The notes under the pieces are model-generated. The model ran no database searches, was not told the origin of the DNA, and saw only the letters and a program-made list of their open reading frames with translations. Shown here in pieces: positions 51,925 to 61,068 of a stretch of DNA of 64,000 nt. The DNA lies in NCBI RefSeq assembly GCF_001592285.1, contig NZ_BCWQ01000006.1:1-64000 (forward strand), read 5' to 3'. This DNA comes from Hydrogenophaga pseudoflava NBRC 102511 (GTDB lineage: Bacteria; Pseudomonadota; Gammaproteobacteria; Burkholderiales; Burkholderiaceae_C). Each line of letters starts with the position of its first letter. The first letter of the stretch is position 1. The position numbers were made by a program, and so were the translations under genes.

Positions 51925-53352
51925 TCAGAAGTTCAGGGTGCGCTTGTCCACGGCCAGAGCCGCTTCCTTGGTCGCTTCCGACAGCGAGGGGTGCGCGTGG
52001 CAGATGCGGGCGATGTCTTCGGCGCTGGCCTTGAACTCCATGGCCACCACGGCTTCGGAGATCAGCTCGGAAGCCATCGGGCCCACGATGTGCACGCCCA
52101 GGATTTCATCCGTCTTGGCGTCGGCCAGGAACTTGACCATGCCGGTCGTGTCGCCCAGTGCGCGCGCACGACCGTTGGCCAGGAACGGGAACGTGCCGGC
52201 CTTGTACGCCACACCATCGGCCTTGAGCTGCTGCTCGGTGCGGCCGACCCAGGCGATTTCCGGGCTGGTGTAGATGACCCAGGGGATGGTGTTGAAGTTG
52301 ACGTGACCGTGCTGGCCGGCGATGCGCTCGGCCACCGCCACGCCCTCTTCTTCCGCCTTGTGCGCCAGCATCGGGCCGCGCACCACATCGCCCACCGCCC
52401 AGACGCCCGGCAGGTTGGTTTTGCAGTCGCCGTCGACCACGATGGCGCCGCGCTCGTCCAGCTGCAGGCCCACTCCTTCAGCGTTCAAGCCAATGGTGTT
52501 GGGCACGCGGCCGATGGAGACGATGAGCTTGTCGGCGTCCAGCGACACCGCTTCGCCCTTGGCGTTGGTGTAGGCCACATTCACGCCCTTCTTGCCGGTC
52601 TTGATCTCGCCGACCTTCACGCCGAGTTCGATCTTCAGGCCCTGCTTGTCGAAGGCCTTCTTCGCTTCCTTGGCGATCTGCTCGTCCACCGCGCCCAGGA
52701 AGGTCGGCAAACCTTCGAGGATGGTGACCTCCGCCCCCAGGCGGCGCCAGACCGAGCCCATTTCCAGGCCGATCACACCGGAGCCGATCAGCGCCAGCTT
52801 CTTGGGCACGGCACCGATGCGCAGCGCACCGTCGTTGGAAAGAATGAGCTCTTCATCGAACGGCACGCCTGGCAAGGCACGCGCGTTGGAGCCGGTAGCC
52901 ACCACGACCTGCTTGCCAGTGATCACCTCTTCGGCGGCACCCGCCACCTTGATCTGGTAGGCACCATCGGCGGCAGCCACGAAAGAGCCGCGACCGTGGA
53001 AGAACGTGACCTTGTTCTTCTTGAACAGGTAGAGGATGCCGTCGTTGTTCTGCTTCACGACAGTGTCCTTGCGGCCGACCATCTTCGCCACGTCCATCGT
53101 CACCTTGCCGGTGCTGATGCCGTGGTCGGCAAAGTGGTGGTTGGCGTGCTCGAAATGCTCGGAAGATTGCAGCAGGGCCTTGGAGGGAATGCAGCCGACA
53201 TTGGTGCAGGTGCCACCGGGCGCGGGACCGCCGGCAGCGTTTTTCCACTCGTCTATGCACGCGACCTTGAAGCCCAGCTGGGCGGCGCGGATGGCCGCGA
53301 TGTAGCCGCCGGGGCCGGCGCCGATCACGACGACGTCAAATGCTTGAGACAT
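51925..53352 (-). CDS. lpdA: Dihydrolipoamide dehydrogenase (E3)
   Basis: A 475-residue flavoprotein re-oxidising the lipoyl groups of the 2-oxoglutarate dehydrogenase complex. The FAD motif GAGPGGY is at the N-terminus, the redox disulfide CTNVGC follows, and the C-terminal His-Glu (CHAHPSLSE) is intact. It is the third gene of the sucA-sucB-lpd operon. A hairpin with a UUCG loop in the mRNA separates it from sucB. Confidence 0.96.
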   Translation of the reverse strand: MSQAFDVVVIGAGPGGYIAAIRAAQLGFKVACIDEWKNAAGGPAPGGTCTNVGCIPSKALLQSSEHFEHANHHFADHGISTGKVTMDVAKMVGRKDTVVKQNNDGILYLFKKNKVTFFHGRGSFVAAADGAYQIKVAGAAEEVITGKQVVVATGSNARALPGVPFDEELILSNDGALRIGAVPKKLALIGSGVIGLEMGSVWRRLGAEVTILEGLPTFLGAVDEQIAKEAKKAFDKQGLKIELGVKVGEIKTGKKGVNVAYTNAKGEAVSLDADKLIVSIGRVPNTIGLNAEGVGLQLDERGAIVVDGDCKTNLPGVWAVGDVVRGPMLAHKAEEEGVAVAERIAGQHGHVNFNTIPWVIYTSPEIAWVGRTEQQLKADGVAYKAGTFPFLANGRARALGDTTGMVKFLADAKTDEILGVHIVGPMASELISEAVVAMEFKASAEDIARICHAHPSLSEATKEAALAVDKRTLNF

Positions 53353-53378
53353 GTTTGTTCCTGAATGGGGTTGGACAA

Positions 53379-53396
53379 ACGCCCCCGAAGGGGCGT
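53379..53396 (-). promoter_or_regulatory. Stable UUCG-loop hairpin between sucB and lpd
   Basis: On the transcript ACGCCCC and GGGGCGT form a perfect 7-bp stem around the loop UUCG, closed by a C-G pair, which is the extra-stable tetraloop form. There is no T-run, so it is more likely a stability or processing element than a terminator. Confidence 0.6.
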
Positions 53397-53415
53397 CTGC
53401 AAAGTCACGGTTCGA

Positions 53416-54678
53416 TCAGATGTCGAAGAGCAGGCGGGCCGGATCTTCCAGCGCTTCCTTCATGGCCACCAGACCCAGCACGGCTTCGCGGCCGTCGATG
53501 ATGCGGTGGTCGTAGGACATAGCGAAGTAGTTCATCGGGCGCACCACGACCTGGCCGTTTTCGACCATGGCGCGGTCCTTGGTGGCGTGCACGCCCAGGA
53601 TCGCCGACTGCGGCGGGTTGATGATGGGAGTGGACATCATTGAGCCGAAGGTGCCGCCGTTGGAAATGGAGAACGTACCACCGGTCATGTCGTCGATGCC
53701 CAACTTGCCGTCCTTGGCCTTCTGGCCGAACTCGGCGATCTTCTTCTCGATGTCGGCGAAGCTCATCTGGTCGGCGTTGCGCAGGATGGGCACCACCAGA
53801 CCGCGTGGCGAACCGACGGCGATACCGATGTCGAAGTAGCCGTGGTAGACGATGTCGTTGCCGTCCACCGAGGCGTTGAGGATCGGGAACTTCTTGAGGG
53901 CGTGCACGGCCGCCTTGACGAAGAAGCTCATGAAGCCGAGCTTGACGCCGTGTTCCTTCTCGAACTTCTCCTGGAACTTCTTGCGCATCTCCATGACCGG
54001 GGCCATGTTGATTTCGTTGAAGGTGGTCAGGATGGCGTTGGTCGACTGCGACTGCAGCAAGCGCTCGGCCACGCGGGCCCGCAGACGGGTCATCGGCACG
54101 CGCTCTTCCGGACGGTCACCCAGGTCGGGCGCGACCACCGCCACCTGCGGCAGCACCTTGGTGGGCGCGCCGGTAGGAATGGCGGCAGGAGCAGCAACCA
54201 CGGCCTTGGGAGCGCTGGCGGCGGCCAGCACGTCGCCCTTGGTGACGCGACCGTCCTTGCCTGTGCCGGCCACGGAGCCAGGGGCCATGCCGTTGTCGGC
54301 CATCAGCTTGGCGGCGGCGGGCATGGCCACACCGGCCTTGCTGGCAGAAGCAGCGGCCACAGGGGCCGCGGCGGCTGGTGCGGGAGCAGCCGCAGCCGGT
54401 GCGGGGGCGGCTGCCGGAGCAGCGGCGCCGGCCACAGCGGCGGTGTCGATCCTGGCGATGACCTGGTCGGCGGCCACGGTGGCACCGTCGCCCTGCACGA
54501 TCTCGACCAGCACGCCACCGGCGGGCGCCGGGCACTCGAGCACGACCTTGTCGGTCTCGATCTCGATCAATATCTCATCGGCGGCGACAGCTTCACCGGC
54601 CTTTTTCTTCCACTGCAGCAGGGTGGCTTCGGCCACGGATTCGGAGAGCTGCGGAACCTTGACTTCTACGATTGCCAT
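53416..54678 (-). CDS. sucB: 2-oxoglutarate dehydrogenase E2, dihydrolipoyl succinyltransferase
   Basis: A 420-residue E2 core protein. The lipoyl domain has the target Lys in IETDKVVLE (about 40-48). A long Ala/Pro-rich linker (about 80-135), a peripheral subunit-binding domain and a catalytic domain with [10 protein letters not shown] follow. I chose the ATG of [10 protein letters not shown] at 54678; the upstream frame is not family-like. It lies between sucA and lpd. Confidence 0.96.
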   Translation of the reverse strand: MAIVEVKVPQLSESVAEATLLQWKKKAGEAVAADEILIEIETDKVVLECPAPAGGVLVEIVQGDGATVAADQVIARIDTAAVAGAAAPAAAPAPAAAAPAPAAAAPVAAASASKAGVAMPAAAKLMADNGMAPGSVAGTGKDGRVTKGDVLAAASAPKAVVAAPAAIPTGAPTKVLPQVAVVAPDLGDRPEERVPMTRLRARVAERLLQSQSTNAILTTFNEINMAPVMEMRKKFQEKFEKEHGVKLGFMSFFVKAAVHALKKFPILNASVDGNDIVYHGYFDIGIAVGSPRGLVVPILRNADQMSFADIEKKIAEFGQKAKDGKLGIDDMTGGTFSISNGGTFGSMMSTPIINPPQSAILGVHATKDRAMVENGQVVVRPMNYFAMSYDHRIIDGREAVLGLVAMKEALEDPARLLFDI

Positions 54679-54722
54679 GTTTGTTCTACCTGGAATGTTT
54701 CGAGGGGCGTGGCCCAGAGGCT

Positions 54723-54743
54723 GCCCCGGCACGGGGCCGGGGC
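54723..54743 (-). promoter_or_regulatory. GC-rich hairpin between sucA and sucB
   Basis: GCCCCGGC (54723-54730) and GCCGGGGC (54736-54743) make a perfect 8-bp stem with a 5-nt loop in the sucA-sucB junction. No T-run follows, so it is probably a processing or stability element. Confidence 0.55.
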
Positions 54744-54767
54744 GCGAGGCTCACAACGCCGGAACGT

Positions 54768-57644
54768 TTATTTGGTGAGGATGAAGCCCTTGAGCTTGGC
54801 GAAAGCGGCCTCGATGAGGGCCTTCTGCTGGTCCTGGTGCAGGTGGGCATACCCCACTGCCGGCGAGGCCGAGGCCGCACGGCCAGCGTAACCCAGCTTC
54901 TGGCCTTCGAGCATGTTCTCGTGCACCTGGTGCTGCACGAAGAACCAGGCGCCCTGGTTCTGCGGCTCGTCCTGGCACCACACGATGTCGGTGGCGTTCG
55001 GGAAACGCTTGAGTTCGGCGCCGAAGACCTTGTGCGGGAACGGATAGAGCTGCTCGACACGGATGATGGCCACGTCGTCTGCACCCTTCTCCTCGCGCTT
55101 CTTGACCAGGTCGTAATAGACCTTGCCCGAGCAGCAGATCACGCGCTTGACCTTGTCGGCCTTCTTGATCACCGCCTCGTTCTGCTCCGGGATCACGGTC
55201 TGGAAACCACCCTTGGTGAACTCGGACAGCGGGGAGGTCGCGTCCTTGTTGCGCAGCAGGGACTTGGGCGTGAAGATCACCAGCGGCTTGCGCAGGTTGC
55301 GCACCATCTGGCGACGCAGCAGGTGGAAGATCTGGCTGGCCGTGGTGGGCTGGCAAATCTGCATGTTGGTGTCGGCAGCCAGTTGCATGAAGCGCTCGAC
55401 GCGGGCCGAACTGTGCTCGGGTCCCTGGCCTTCGTAGCCGTGCGGCAGCATCAGCGTCAGGCCGTTGGCACGGCCCCACTTCACTTCGCCAGAAGCGATG
55501 AACTGGTCGATCACCACTTGGGCGCCGTTGGCAAAGTCACCGAACTGGGCCTCCCAGACCACCAGCGTGTTCGGGTCGGAGCCGGCGTAACCGTACTCGA
55601 AGCCCAACACAGCCTCTTCAGAGAGGATGGAGTCGATGACAACGAACGGGGCCTGGCCCTCACCCACGTTCTGCAGCGGCACATAGGTGCCTTCGTTCCA
55701 CTTCTCGCGGTTCTGGTCGTGGATCACGGCGTGGCGGTGCGTGAAGGTGCCGCGACCGCAGTCCTCGCCCGACAGGCGCACCGGATAGCCCGAAGCGACC
55801 AGCGATGCAAAGGCCATGTGCTCACCCATGCCCCAGTCCACGTTGATCTCGCCACGACCCATGGCCGCGCGGTCGTCGTACACCTTCTTGACCAGCTGGT
55901 GCGGGGTCACCGTGGCGGGAATGGTCGTGATCTTTTCGGCCAGGCGCTTCCACTCGGCCAGCGGAATCGCAGTGTCGGCCTGGTCGGTCCACTTCTTGCC
56001 CAGGAACGGCGACCAGTCGACCGAGTACTTGCTCTTGAAGTTGGTCAGCACCGGATCGACCGTGTGCTTGCCGGCGTCCATGGCGGCGCGGTAGGCCTTG
56101 ACCATGTCGTCACCGAGGGCCTCGCCCAGACCTTGGGCGGCCAGCTTGTCGGCGTACAGCTTGCGCGTGCCGGGGTGCTGAGCGATCTTCTTGTACATCA
56201 GCGGCTGGGTCAGGCTCGGGGTGTCCTGTTCGTTGTGACCCAGCTTGCGGAAGCAGATGATGTCCACCACCACATCCTTGCGGAAGGTCATGCGGTATTC
56301 CAGCGCCAGCTGGGTAGCCAGCACGACGGCTTCCGGATCGTCACCATTGACGTGCAGCACCGGCGACTCGACACCCTTGACGATGTCGGTGCAGTACAGC
56401 GTGGAGCGCAGGTCGCGCGGGTCGGAGGTGGTGAAACCGATCTGGTTGTTGATGATCAGGTGCACCGTGCCGCCGGTGGTGTAGCCACGGGTCGCGGCCA
56501 GCGCCAGGGTTTCCTGGTTCACACCCTGGCCGGCAAAAGCGGCATCGCCGTGCACCAGCACCGGCAGCACCTGCTTGCCCAGCGGATCGCCTCGGCGGTC
56601 CATGCGCGCGCGCACCGAGCCCTCGACCACCGGGTTGACGATTTCCAGATGGGAGGGGTTGAAGGCCAGAGAGAGGTGGACCGGACCGCCGGGGGTGGTC
56701 ACGTCGGAGCTGAAGCCCTGGTGGTACTTCACGTCGCCAGCGGGCAAGTCCTCGGGGGCGGTGTGGTCGAACTCGGCGAACAGGTCCTTGGGCATCTTGC
56801 CCAGGGTGTTGACCAGCACGTTCAGGCGACCGCGGTGGGCCATGCCGATCACGATTTCCTGCACACCCTGTGCACCGGCCTGCTGGATCAACTCGTCCAT
56901 GGCGGCGATGAAGCTCTCACCACCTTCGAGCGAGAAACGCTTCTGGCCGACGTACTTGGTGTGCAGGAAACGCTCCAGCCCTTCGGCCGCCGTCAGGCGG
57001 TCGAGGATGTGCTTCTTCTTCTCGGCGTTGAAGGACGGCTTGGAGCGGATGGACTCCAGCTTTTCCTGCCACCAGCGCTTCTGCGCCTGGTCGCTGATGA
57101 ACATGTATTCCGCACCGACGCTGCTGCAGTAGGTTTCGCGCAGCGCGTTGATGAGGTCGCGCAAGGACATGACTTCCTTGCCGAAATAGGTGTTACTGGT
57201 GTTGAAGACGGTCTCGAAATCCGCGTCTGTGAAACCGTAGAACGAAGGATCAAGCTCGGGGATGTTTTCGCGCTCGGTGCGCTTGAGCGGATCAAGGTCG
57301 GCCCAGCGGCAGCCGACGTTGCGGTAGGCGGCAATGAGTTGCTGCACAGCCACGCGCTTGCGACCCAGGTCGGAGTCGGCACCGGCGGCCATGACCACCT
57401 TGGTTCCGCCCTGCTTGGCGCGCTCGGCAAATGCGTTGATGACGGGCTGGTGGGGAACGTCGCGAGCGTCGGTGCCGTCAACGGCAGGGACGTGCTGCAG
57501 GGCATCGAAGTAGCCGCGCCAGTTGTCTGGCACGCTGCCCGGGTTCTCCAAGTATTTTTCGTACATCTCTTCGACGTAAGGGGCATTGCCCCCGAAGAGA
57601 TACGAGTTGCCCTTGTAGGCAACGTAGACGTTCGTCTCGCTCAT
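54768..57644 (-). CDS. sucA: 2-oxoglutarate dehydrogenase E1 component
   Basis: A 958-residue thiamine-diphosphate enzyme decarboxylating 2-oxoglutarate in the TCA cycle. The ThDP region is recognisable (GMAHRGRLNVLVN) and the C-terminal transketolase-like domain is complete. The length matches the family. The ATG at 57644 is preceded by GGAGG at an 11-nt spacing. It is first in the sucA-sucB-lpd-zapE run, with a hairpin directly abutting the ribosome binding site. Confidence 0.97.
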   Translation of the reverse strand: MSETNVYVAYKGNSYLFGGNAPYVEEMYEKYLENPGSVPDNWRGYFDALQHVPAVDGTDARDVPHQPVINAFAERAKQGGTKVVMAAGADSDLGRKRVAVQQLIAAYRNVGCRWADLDPLKRTERENIPELDPSFYGFTDADFETVFNTSNTYFGKEVMSLRDLINALRETYCSSVGAEYMFISDQAQKRWWQEKLESIRSKPSFNAEKKKHILDRLTAAEGLERFLHTKYVGQKRFSLEGGESFIAAMDELIQQAGAQGVQEIVIGMAHRGRLNVLVNTLGKMPKDLFAEFDHTAPEDLPAGDVKYHQGFSSDVTTPGGPVHLSLAFNPSHLEIVNPVVEGSVRARMDRRGDPLGKQVLPVLVHGDAAFAGQGVNQETLALAATRGYTTGGTVHLIINNQIGFTTSDPRDLRSTLYCTDIVKGVESPVLHVNGDDPEAVVLATQLALEYRMTFRKDVVVDIICFRKLGHNEQDTPSLTQPLMYKKIAQHPGTRKLYADKLAAQGLGEALGDDMVKAYRAAMDAGKHTVDPVLTNFKSKYSVDWSPFLGKKWTDQADTAIPLAEWKRLAEKITTIPATVTPHQLVKKVYDDRAAMGRGEINVDWGMGEHMAFASLVASGYPVRLSGEDCGRGTFTHRHAVIHDQNREKWNEGTYVPLQNVGEGQAPFVVIDSILSEEAVLGFEYGYAGSDPNTLVVWEAQFGDFANGAQVVIDQFIASGEVKWGRANGLTLMLPHGYEGQGPEHSSARVERFMQLAADTNMQICQPTTASQIFHLLRRQMVRNLRKPLVIFTPKSLLRNKDATSPLSEFTKGGFQTVIPEQNEAVIKKADKVKRVICCSGKVYYDLVKKREEKGADDVAIIRVEQLYPFPHKVFGAELKRFPNATDIVWCQDEPQNQGAWFFVQHQVHENMLEGQKLGYAGRAASASPAVGYAHLHQDQQKALIEAAFAKLKGFILTK

Positions 57645-57655
57645 TGATCCGCTGA

Positions 57656-57677
57656 CCTCCGTTTCCCTCTGGGAAAC
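57656..57677 (-). promoter_or_regulatory. Leader hairpin abutting the sucA ribosome binding site
   Basis: In the transcript GUUUCCC-AGA-GGGAAAC (plus-strand 57661-57677) is a perfect 7-bp stem with a 3-nt loop. The Shine-Dalgarno GGAGG (57656-57660) begins directly at its 3' foot. The stem leaves the SD free but could affect ribosome access or mRNA stability. There is no known riboswitch fold here. Confidence 0.5.
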
Positions 57678-57885
57678 ATTAGCTGGTTAAAACAACCTTC
57701 CGCGACACGGCTGAACCGGTTGGCGGATGCGACAGTGACTTTGGAAGGACCTGACTGCAGCCTGCGATTGTGCCACCACGAGCACCTGCCGGCAAATCGA
57801 ATGCCGGGGATGTTCGCAGCAGCTCAGGAAAACGGCATGCTGTGTTGCTTGCCGACGAAGAGCGCGTCTGTTGTGAACGCGGGCT

Positions 57886-58260
57886 TCAGGATCCCACACG
57901 CGGGGACAAACGCTCGGACGCGGGCACAGCGCTGGGTTCGTCCATCTCGATGGCGATCTGGGTGCACACCGTGCGGCACAGGGTCACCGCCTTCTCGCTC
58001 TGAACCCGGTAGATCACCTGCGTGCCCTCCTTGCGCTTGGCCAGGACGCCGGCGCGGTACAGCAGATTCAGGTGCTGGGACAGGTTGGGCTGAGTGGTCT
58101 GGATTTCCTGCAACAACTGCGAGACCGATTTTTCCTTGTCGCACAGCGCGCTGAGGATGCGCAACCGCATCGGCGTGGCCAGCACACCGAACAATTCGGC
58201 GGCCAGTTCGAACACCCGGACTTTCTCGGTTTGGGCATCCGTCCCGATCATTTGTTCCAT
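57886..58260 (-). CDS. ArsR/SmtB family transcriptional regulator
   Basis: A 124-residue winged-helix repressor. The recognition helix region is TTQPNLSQHLNLLYRAGVL (about 55-73), followed by a wing (KRKEGTQVIYRV). Cysteines at C40, C95 and C99 are the only candidates for metal or sulfur sensing. C40 lies in helix 2-3 near the position used in thiol sensors, but the spacing differs from the classical ArsR CxC motif. I chose the ATG at 58260, preceded by GGAA; an upstream in-frame extension covers the candidate operator. It lies between sucA and prpE. Confidence 0.82.
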   Translation of the reverse strand: MEQMIGTDAQTEKVRVFELAAELFGVLATPMRLRILSALCDKEKSVSQLLQEIQTTQPNLSQHLNLLYRAGVLAKRKEGTQVIYRVQSEKAVTLCRTVCTQIAIEMDEPSAVPASERLSPRVGS

Positions 58261-58276
58261 GGCTTTCCGCGAGGTT

Positions 58277-58303
58277 GTCAATATAAGCATGCATGATACT
58301 GAC
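58277..58303. promoter_or_regulatory. Imperfect palindrome upstream of the arsR-type gene
   Basis: Symmetry centres on GCATGC (58288-58293). Outer arms GTCA (58277-58280) and TGAC (58300-58303) pair, with A/T-rich flanks between. It starts 17 bp before the start codon, so it is a plausible autoregulatory operator. Confidence 0.45.
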
Positions 58304-58344
58304 AAGACCCACCAAACCCAATGCCCTCATACACCAGGGGGTTC

Positions 58345-58371
58345 AAAAAAAACGGCGCCCCCTGGCGCCGT
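58345..58371 (-). terminator. Rho-independent terminator of prpE
   Basis: ACGGCGCC and GGCGCCGT (58352-58359 and 58364-58371) form a perfect 8-bp stem with a 4-nt loop. On the minus strand it is followed by a run of eight T, 18 bp after the prpE stop. Confidence 0.92.
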
Positions 58372-58389
58372 CGATCAGCCGCGCAGCTC

Positions 58390-60291
58390 TCAGGACTGCA
58401 TGTCCCTGATCTGCTGCAGGGCCGCCGGGTCGTCCATGGTGGTGAGATCCCCCGGATCGCGCCCCTCGCATACCGCCTGAATCGCGCGGCGCAGCAGCTT
58501 GCCGCTGCGGGTCTTGGGCAGCACACCCACGAAGCGCACACGGGCCGGGCGCGCCACCGCCCCGAGCTGCTCGTCCACCAGCTTCATGACCTCACCCTCA
58601 AGCTTGAGCAGTGCCGCCTCGTCGCCCAGAAGCGCGGTGTCCTTGAGCACGGCGAACGCCATGGCCACCTGGCCCTTGAGCTGATCAGCAACCCCCACCA
58701 CCGCCACTTCGGCGATCTTGGGGTGGCTGGAAATGCTCTCTTCGATTTCGCGGGTACCCAGGCGGTGGCCAGCGACGTTGATCACGTCGTCGGTGCGCCC
58801 GAGGATGAAGTAGTAGCCGTCCTTGTCGCGGATGCCCCAGTCGAAGGTGCTGTAGACCTGCCGCCCCGGTACGCTGGACCAGTAGGTCTTGACGAAGCGC
58901 GCGTCGTCGCCCCAGATGGTCTGCATGCAGCCGGGCGGCAGCGGGCCTTCGACTGCGACCACGCCTTTGACGTCGCTACCGTGCAGCTCTTCGCCGGTCT
59001 GGTCGTCCAGCAACTTGACGTTGTATCCGTAAACCGCCTTGCCTGGCGAGCCGAACTTGCTCGGCGCCTTTTCCACCCCGTTGCAGATCGCCAGGATCGG
59101 CCACCCGGTCTCAGTTTGCCAATAGTTGTCGACGATGGGCTTGCCCAGCTCGTCAGAGATCCACTTGGCGGTCGGTTCGTCCAGCGGCTCGCCGGCCAGG
59201 AACAGCGCTTTGAGCGAAGACAGGTCGTACCTCTTGATGAACGAGGAGTCGTACTTTTTGAGCACGCGCACCGCCGTCGGTGCGCTGAACATCACCGACA
59301 CCTTGTACTTCTCGACCAGGCTCCACCAGATACCGGCGTCCGGACGGATCGGCAGACCTTCGTACATGATGGTCGCCATGCCACCGATCAGCGGGCCGTA
59401 GATGATGTAGCTGTGGCCGACCACCCAGCCGATGTCGCTGGTGGAGAAATAGGTCTCGCCGGGCTCGCCCATGTAGATGTGCTTCATGGATGCGGCCAAG
59501 GCCACGGCGTAGCCGCCGGTGTCGCGCTGCACGCCCTTGGGCTTGCCGGTGGTGCCACTGGTGTAGAGGGTGTAGCTCGGGTGCGTGGCGTCGACCCATT
59601 CGCAGGGCACGACGACATCCATCACCTTGGCGCGCTCGGTCGCATAGTCGACATCGCGCCCCTCCACTGCCGTGAATGCGGCAAGACCCCGGTTGACCAT
59701 CACGACCTTGCCCGGCTTGTGCGACGACAGCCGGATGGCCTCGTCCAGGAGCGGCTTGTACTCGACCACCTTGCCGCCGCGCGAACCGGCATCTGCGCTC
59801 ACGATGGCCACCGGCGAAGCGTCCTCGATGCGGCTGGCGAGAGAGTGGCTGGCAAAACCGCCAAACACCACCGAGTGAATGGCACCGATGCGAACGCAGG
59901 CCAGCATGGCAAACGCGGCCTCGGGAATCATGGGCATGTAGATCAGGACCCGATCCCCCTTCTTGACGCCCTGCGCCTTCAGGATGGCGGCCATGCGCTG
60001 CACCTCGGTGTGCAGCTCACGGAAGCTGTAGGTCTTCTCGGTATCGGTCTCGGTCGACACGAAGATCAGCGCATTCTGGTCCGGCCGGTCCCTGAGGTGG
60101 CGGTCCACCGCGTTGTGGCAGAGGTTGGTCAGACCGCCCTCGAACCAGCGTGCGAACGGCGGGTTGTCGTAGTTGCAAACCCGGTCAAACGGTTTGTGCC
60201 AATCCACCAGCTGCGCCTGCTCGGCCCAGAAAGCGTCGCGGTCGGTGATCGAGCGCTGATGAAAGGCCTCGAAGCCCTGCGGGTTGCCCAT
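58390..60291 (-). CDS. prpE: Propionyl-CoA synthetase (PrpE-like)
   Basis: A 633-residue acyl-adenylate-forming enzyme activating propionate (possibly acetate) to its CoA thioester. The ATP loop YTSGTTGKPKG, the NYWQTETGWPI motif typical of PrpE-type enzymes, and the C-terminal acetylatable Lys (TRSGKLLRR) are present. The length matches PrpE (about 630) rather than Acs (about 650). AGGAGA lies upstream of the ATG, and two palindromes occupy the promoter region. The methylcitrate genes are not in the window. Confidence 0.88.
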   Translation of the reverse strand: MGNPQGFEAFHQRSITDRDAFWAEQAQLVDWHKPFDRVCNYDNPPFARWFEGGLTNLCHNAVDRHLRDRPDQNALIFVSTETDTEKTYSFRELHTEVQRMAAILKAQGVKKGDRVLIYMPMIPEAAFAMLACVRIGAIHSVVFGGFASHSLASRIEDASPVAIVSADAGSRGGKVVEYKPLLDEAIRLSSHKPGKVVMVNRGLAAFTAVEGRDVDYATERAKVMDVVVPCEWVDATHPSYTLYTSGTTGKPKGVQRDTGGYAVALAASMKHIYMGEPGETYFSTSDIGWVVGHSYIIYGPLIGGMATIMYEGLPIRPDAGIWWSLVEKYKVSVMFSAPTAVRVLKKYDSSFIKRYDLSSLKALFLAGEPLDEPTAKWISDELGKPIVDNYWQTETGWPILAICNGVEKAPSKFGSPGKAVYGYNVKLLDDQTGEELHGSDVKGVVAVEGPLPPGCMQTIWGDDARFVKTYWSSVPGRQVYSTFDWGIRDKDGYYFILGRTDDVINVAGHRLGTREIEESISSHPKIAEVAVVGVADQLKGQVAMAFAVLKDTALLGDEAALLKLEGEVMKLVDEQLGAVARPARVRFVGVLPKTRSGKLLRRAIQAVCEGRDPGDLTTMDDPAALQQIRDMQS

Positions 60292-60321
60292 GTAAGTCTC
60301 CTGGGTGGTGGATCAAACTGA

Positions 60322-60337
60322 ATTCATAATTATGAAT
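60322..60337. promoter_or_regulatory. Perfect 16-bp palindrome in the prpE promoter region
   Basis: ATTCATAATTATGAAT is exactly self-complementary and lies 31-46 bp before the prpE start. A second inverted repeat, CAGACT-N6-AGTCTG, follows at 60340-60357. The first also contains -10-like sequences (CATAAT). They are likely sites for a dimeric regulator. Confidence 0.55.
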
Positions 60338-60399
60338 CCCAGACTTTCTGGAGTCTGACACGACGATGGCGGGACCTCTGCGCCCGCCACCTTCCGAAC

Positions 60400-60996
60400 T
60401 TACTTGATCAGCGCGTGAATCTCGCGGAAATCCGGGTGGTCGGCCGAACGCAGCCACTCGAACAACACCATCTCGGTGGTCACCAACTCGCATCCCGTGC
60501 CCGCCAGGCGGTCGAACGCCGCATCCCGGTTGCGCTCGGTGCGCGAGGCGCAGGCATCGGTGACCACCCACACATCCATTTCCTCCTCCACCAGATCCAG
60601 CGCCGTCTGGAGCAGGCAGACATGCGCCTCACATCCGGCCAGGACCACGGTGTTCCGCGGATGGGCCGCTGCAGCCGGCTTCTGCAGATGTTTGGGCAGG
60701 CTGCGGGCGTTGCCACCTTTGGTCGCGGGGCGCAGACATTCCAGCAGGCCATCGGGAACGGCACTGAAGTGCATCTTGGCGAGCGTGCGCTGGCAAAGGT
60801 CGCGCAGGCCCGGGTCGTTGGGCCCCAGCTTGGCGGGGTTCTGCTCGGTTCCCCACACCGGCACGCGCAGGCGACGTGCCGCCTGGGCCAGCCGGCGCGC
60901 GTTGGCCAGCACAGGCTCACGCTCCGGCAGCGCCGCCATCAGGCGCTCTTGGTAGTCGACCAGAACAAGTTGGGAGTCGGAAGCTTCGAGCAGCAT
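60400..60996 (-). CDS. Isochorismatase-fold hydrolase
   Basis: A 198-residue cysteine hydrolase of the isochorismatase/nicotinamidase superfamily. The triad is visible: D14 (VLVDYQE), K74 (LAKMHFS) and C127 (GCEAHVCLLQ). AGGA lies 8 nt before the chosen ATG at 60996; a longer frame upstream has no family match. The true substrate (e.g. an amide, nicotinamide or isochorismate-like ether) is unknown. It lies between prpE and a tetR-type gene on the same strand. Confidence 0.86.
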   Translation of the reverse strand: MLLEASDSQLVLVDYQERLMAALPEREPVLANARRLAQAARRLRVPVWGTEQNPAKLGPNDPGLRDLCQRTLAKMHFSAVPDGLLECLRPATKGGNARSLPKHLQKPAAAAHPRNTVVLAGCEAHVCLLQTALDLVEEEMDVWVVTDACASRTERNRDAAFDRLAGTGCELVTTEMVLFEWLRSADHPDFREIHALIK

Positions 60997-61068
60997 GAAA
61001 AAATCCTGAAACTGTTCGTGCGGACTGCACGAACCGAGGGGCGATTGTGACAAACAGGTGCAGCGCGA

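Noticed and set aside
51895..53364. Long plus-strand frame opposite lpdA
   Set aside because: Antisense shadow with His/Val/Asp-rich composition; lpdA motifs are intact on the other strand.
54672..57647. A 991-codon plus-strand frame opposite sucA
   Set aside because: Mirror frame of a highly conserved enzyme gene, His/Val/Gly-rich and without domain signal.
57687..57899. A 70-codon minus-strand frame upstream of sucA
   Set aside because: Cys/Arg/Gln-rich with no ribosome binding site, and it overlaps the arsR-type gene end; more likely noncoding leader.
58321..60321. A 666-codon plus-strand frame opposite prpE
   Set aside because: Antisense shadow of prpE; it begins over the prpE terminator and shows no family motif.
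60367..60389. Hairpin TGGCGGG-N9-CCCGCCA after the isochorismatase-fold gene
   Set aside because: Stable stem but no T-run on the minus strand, so not called a terminator.
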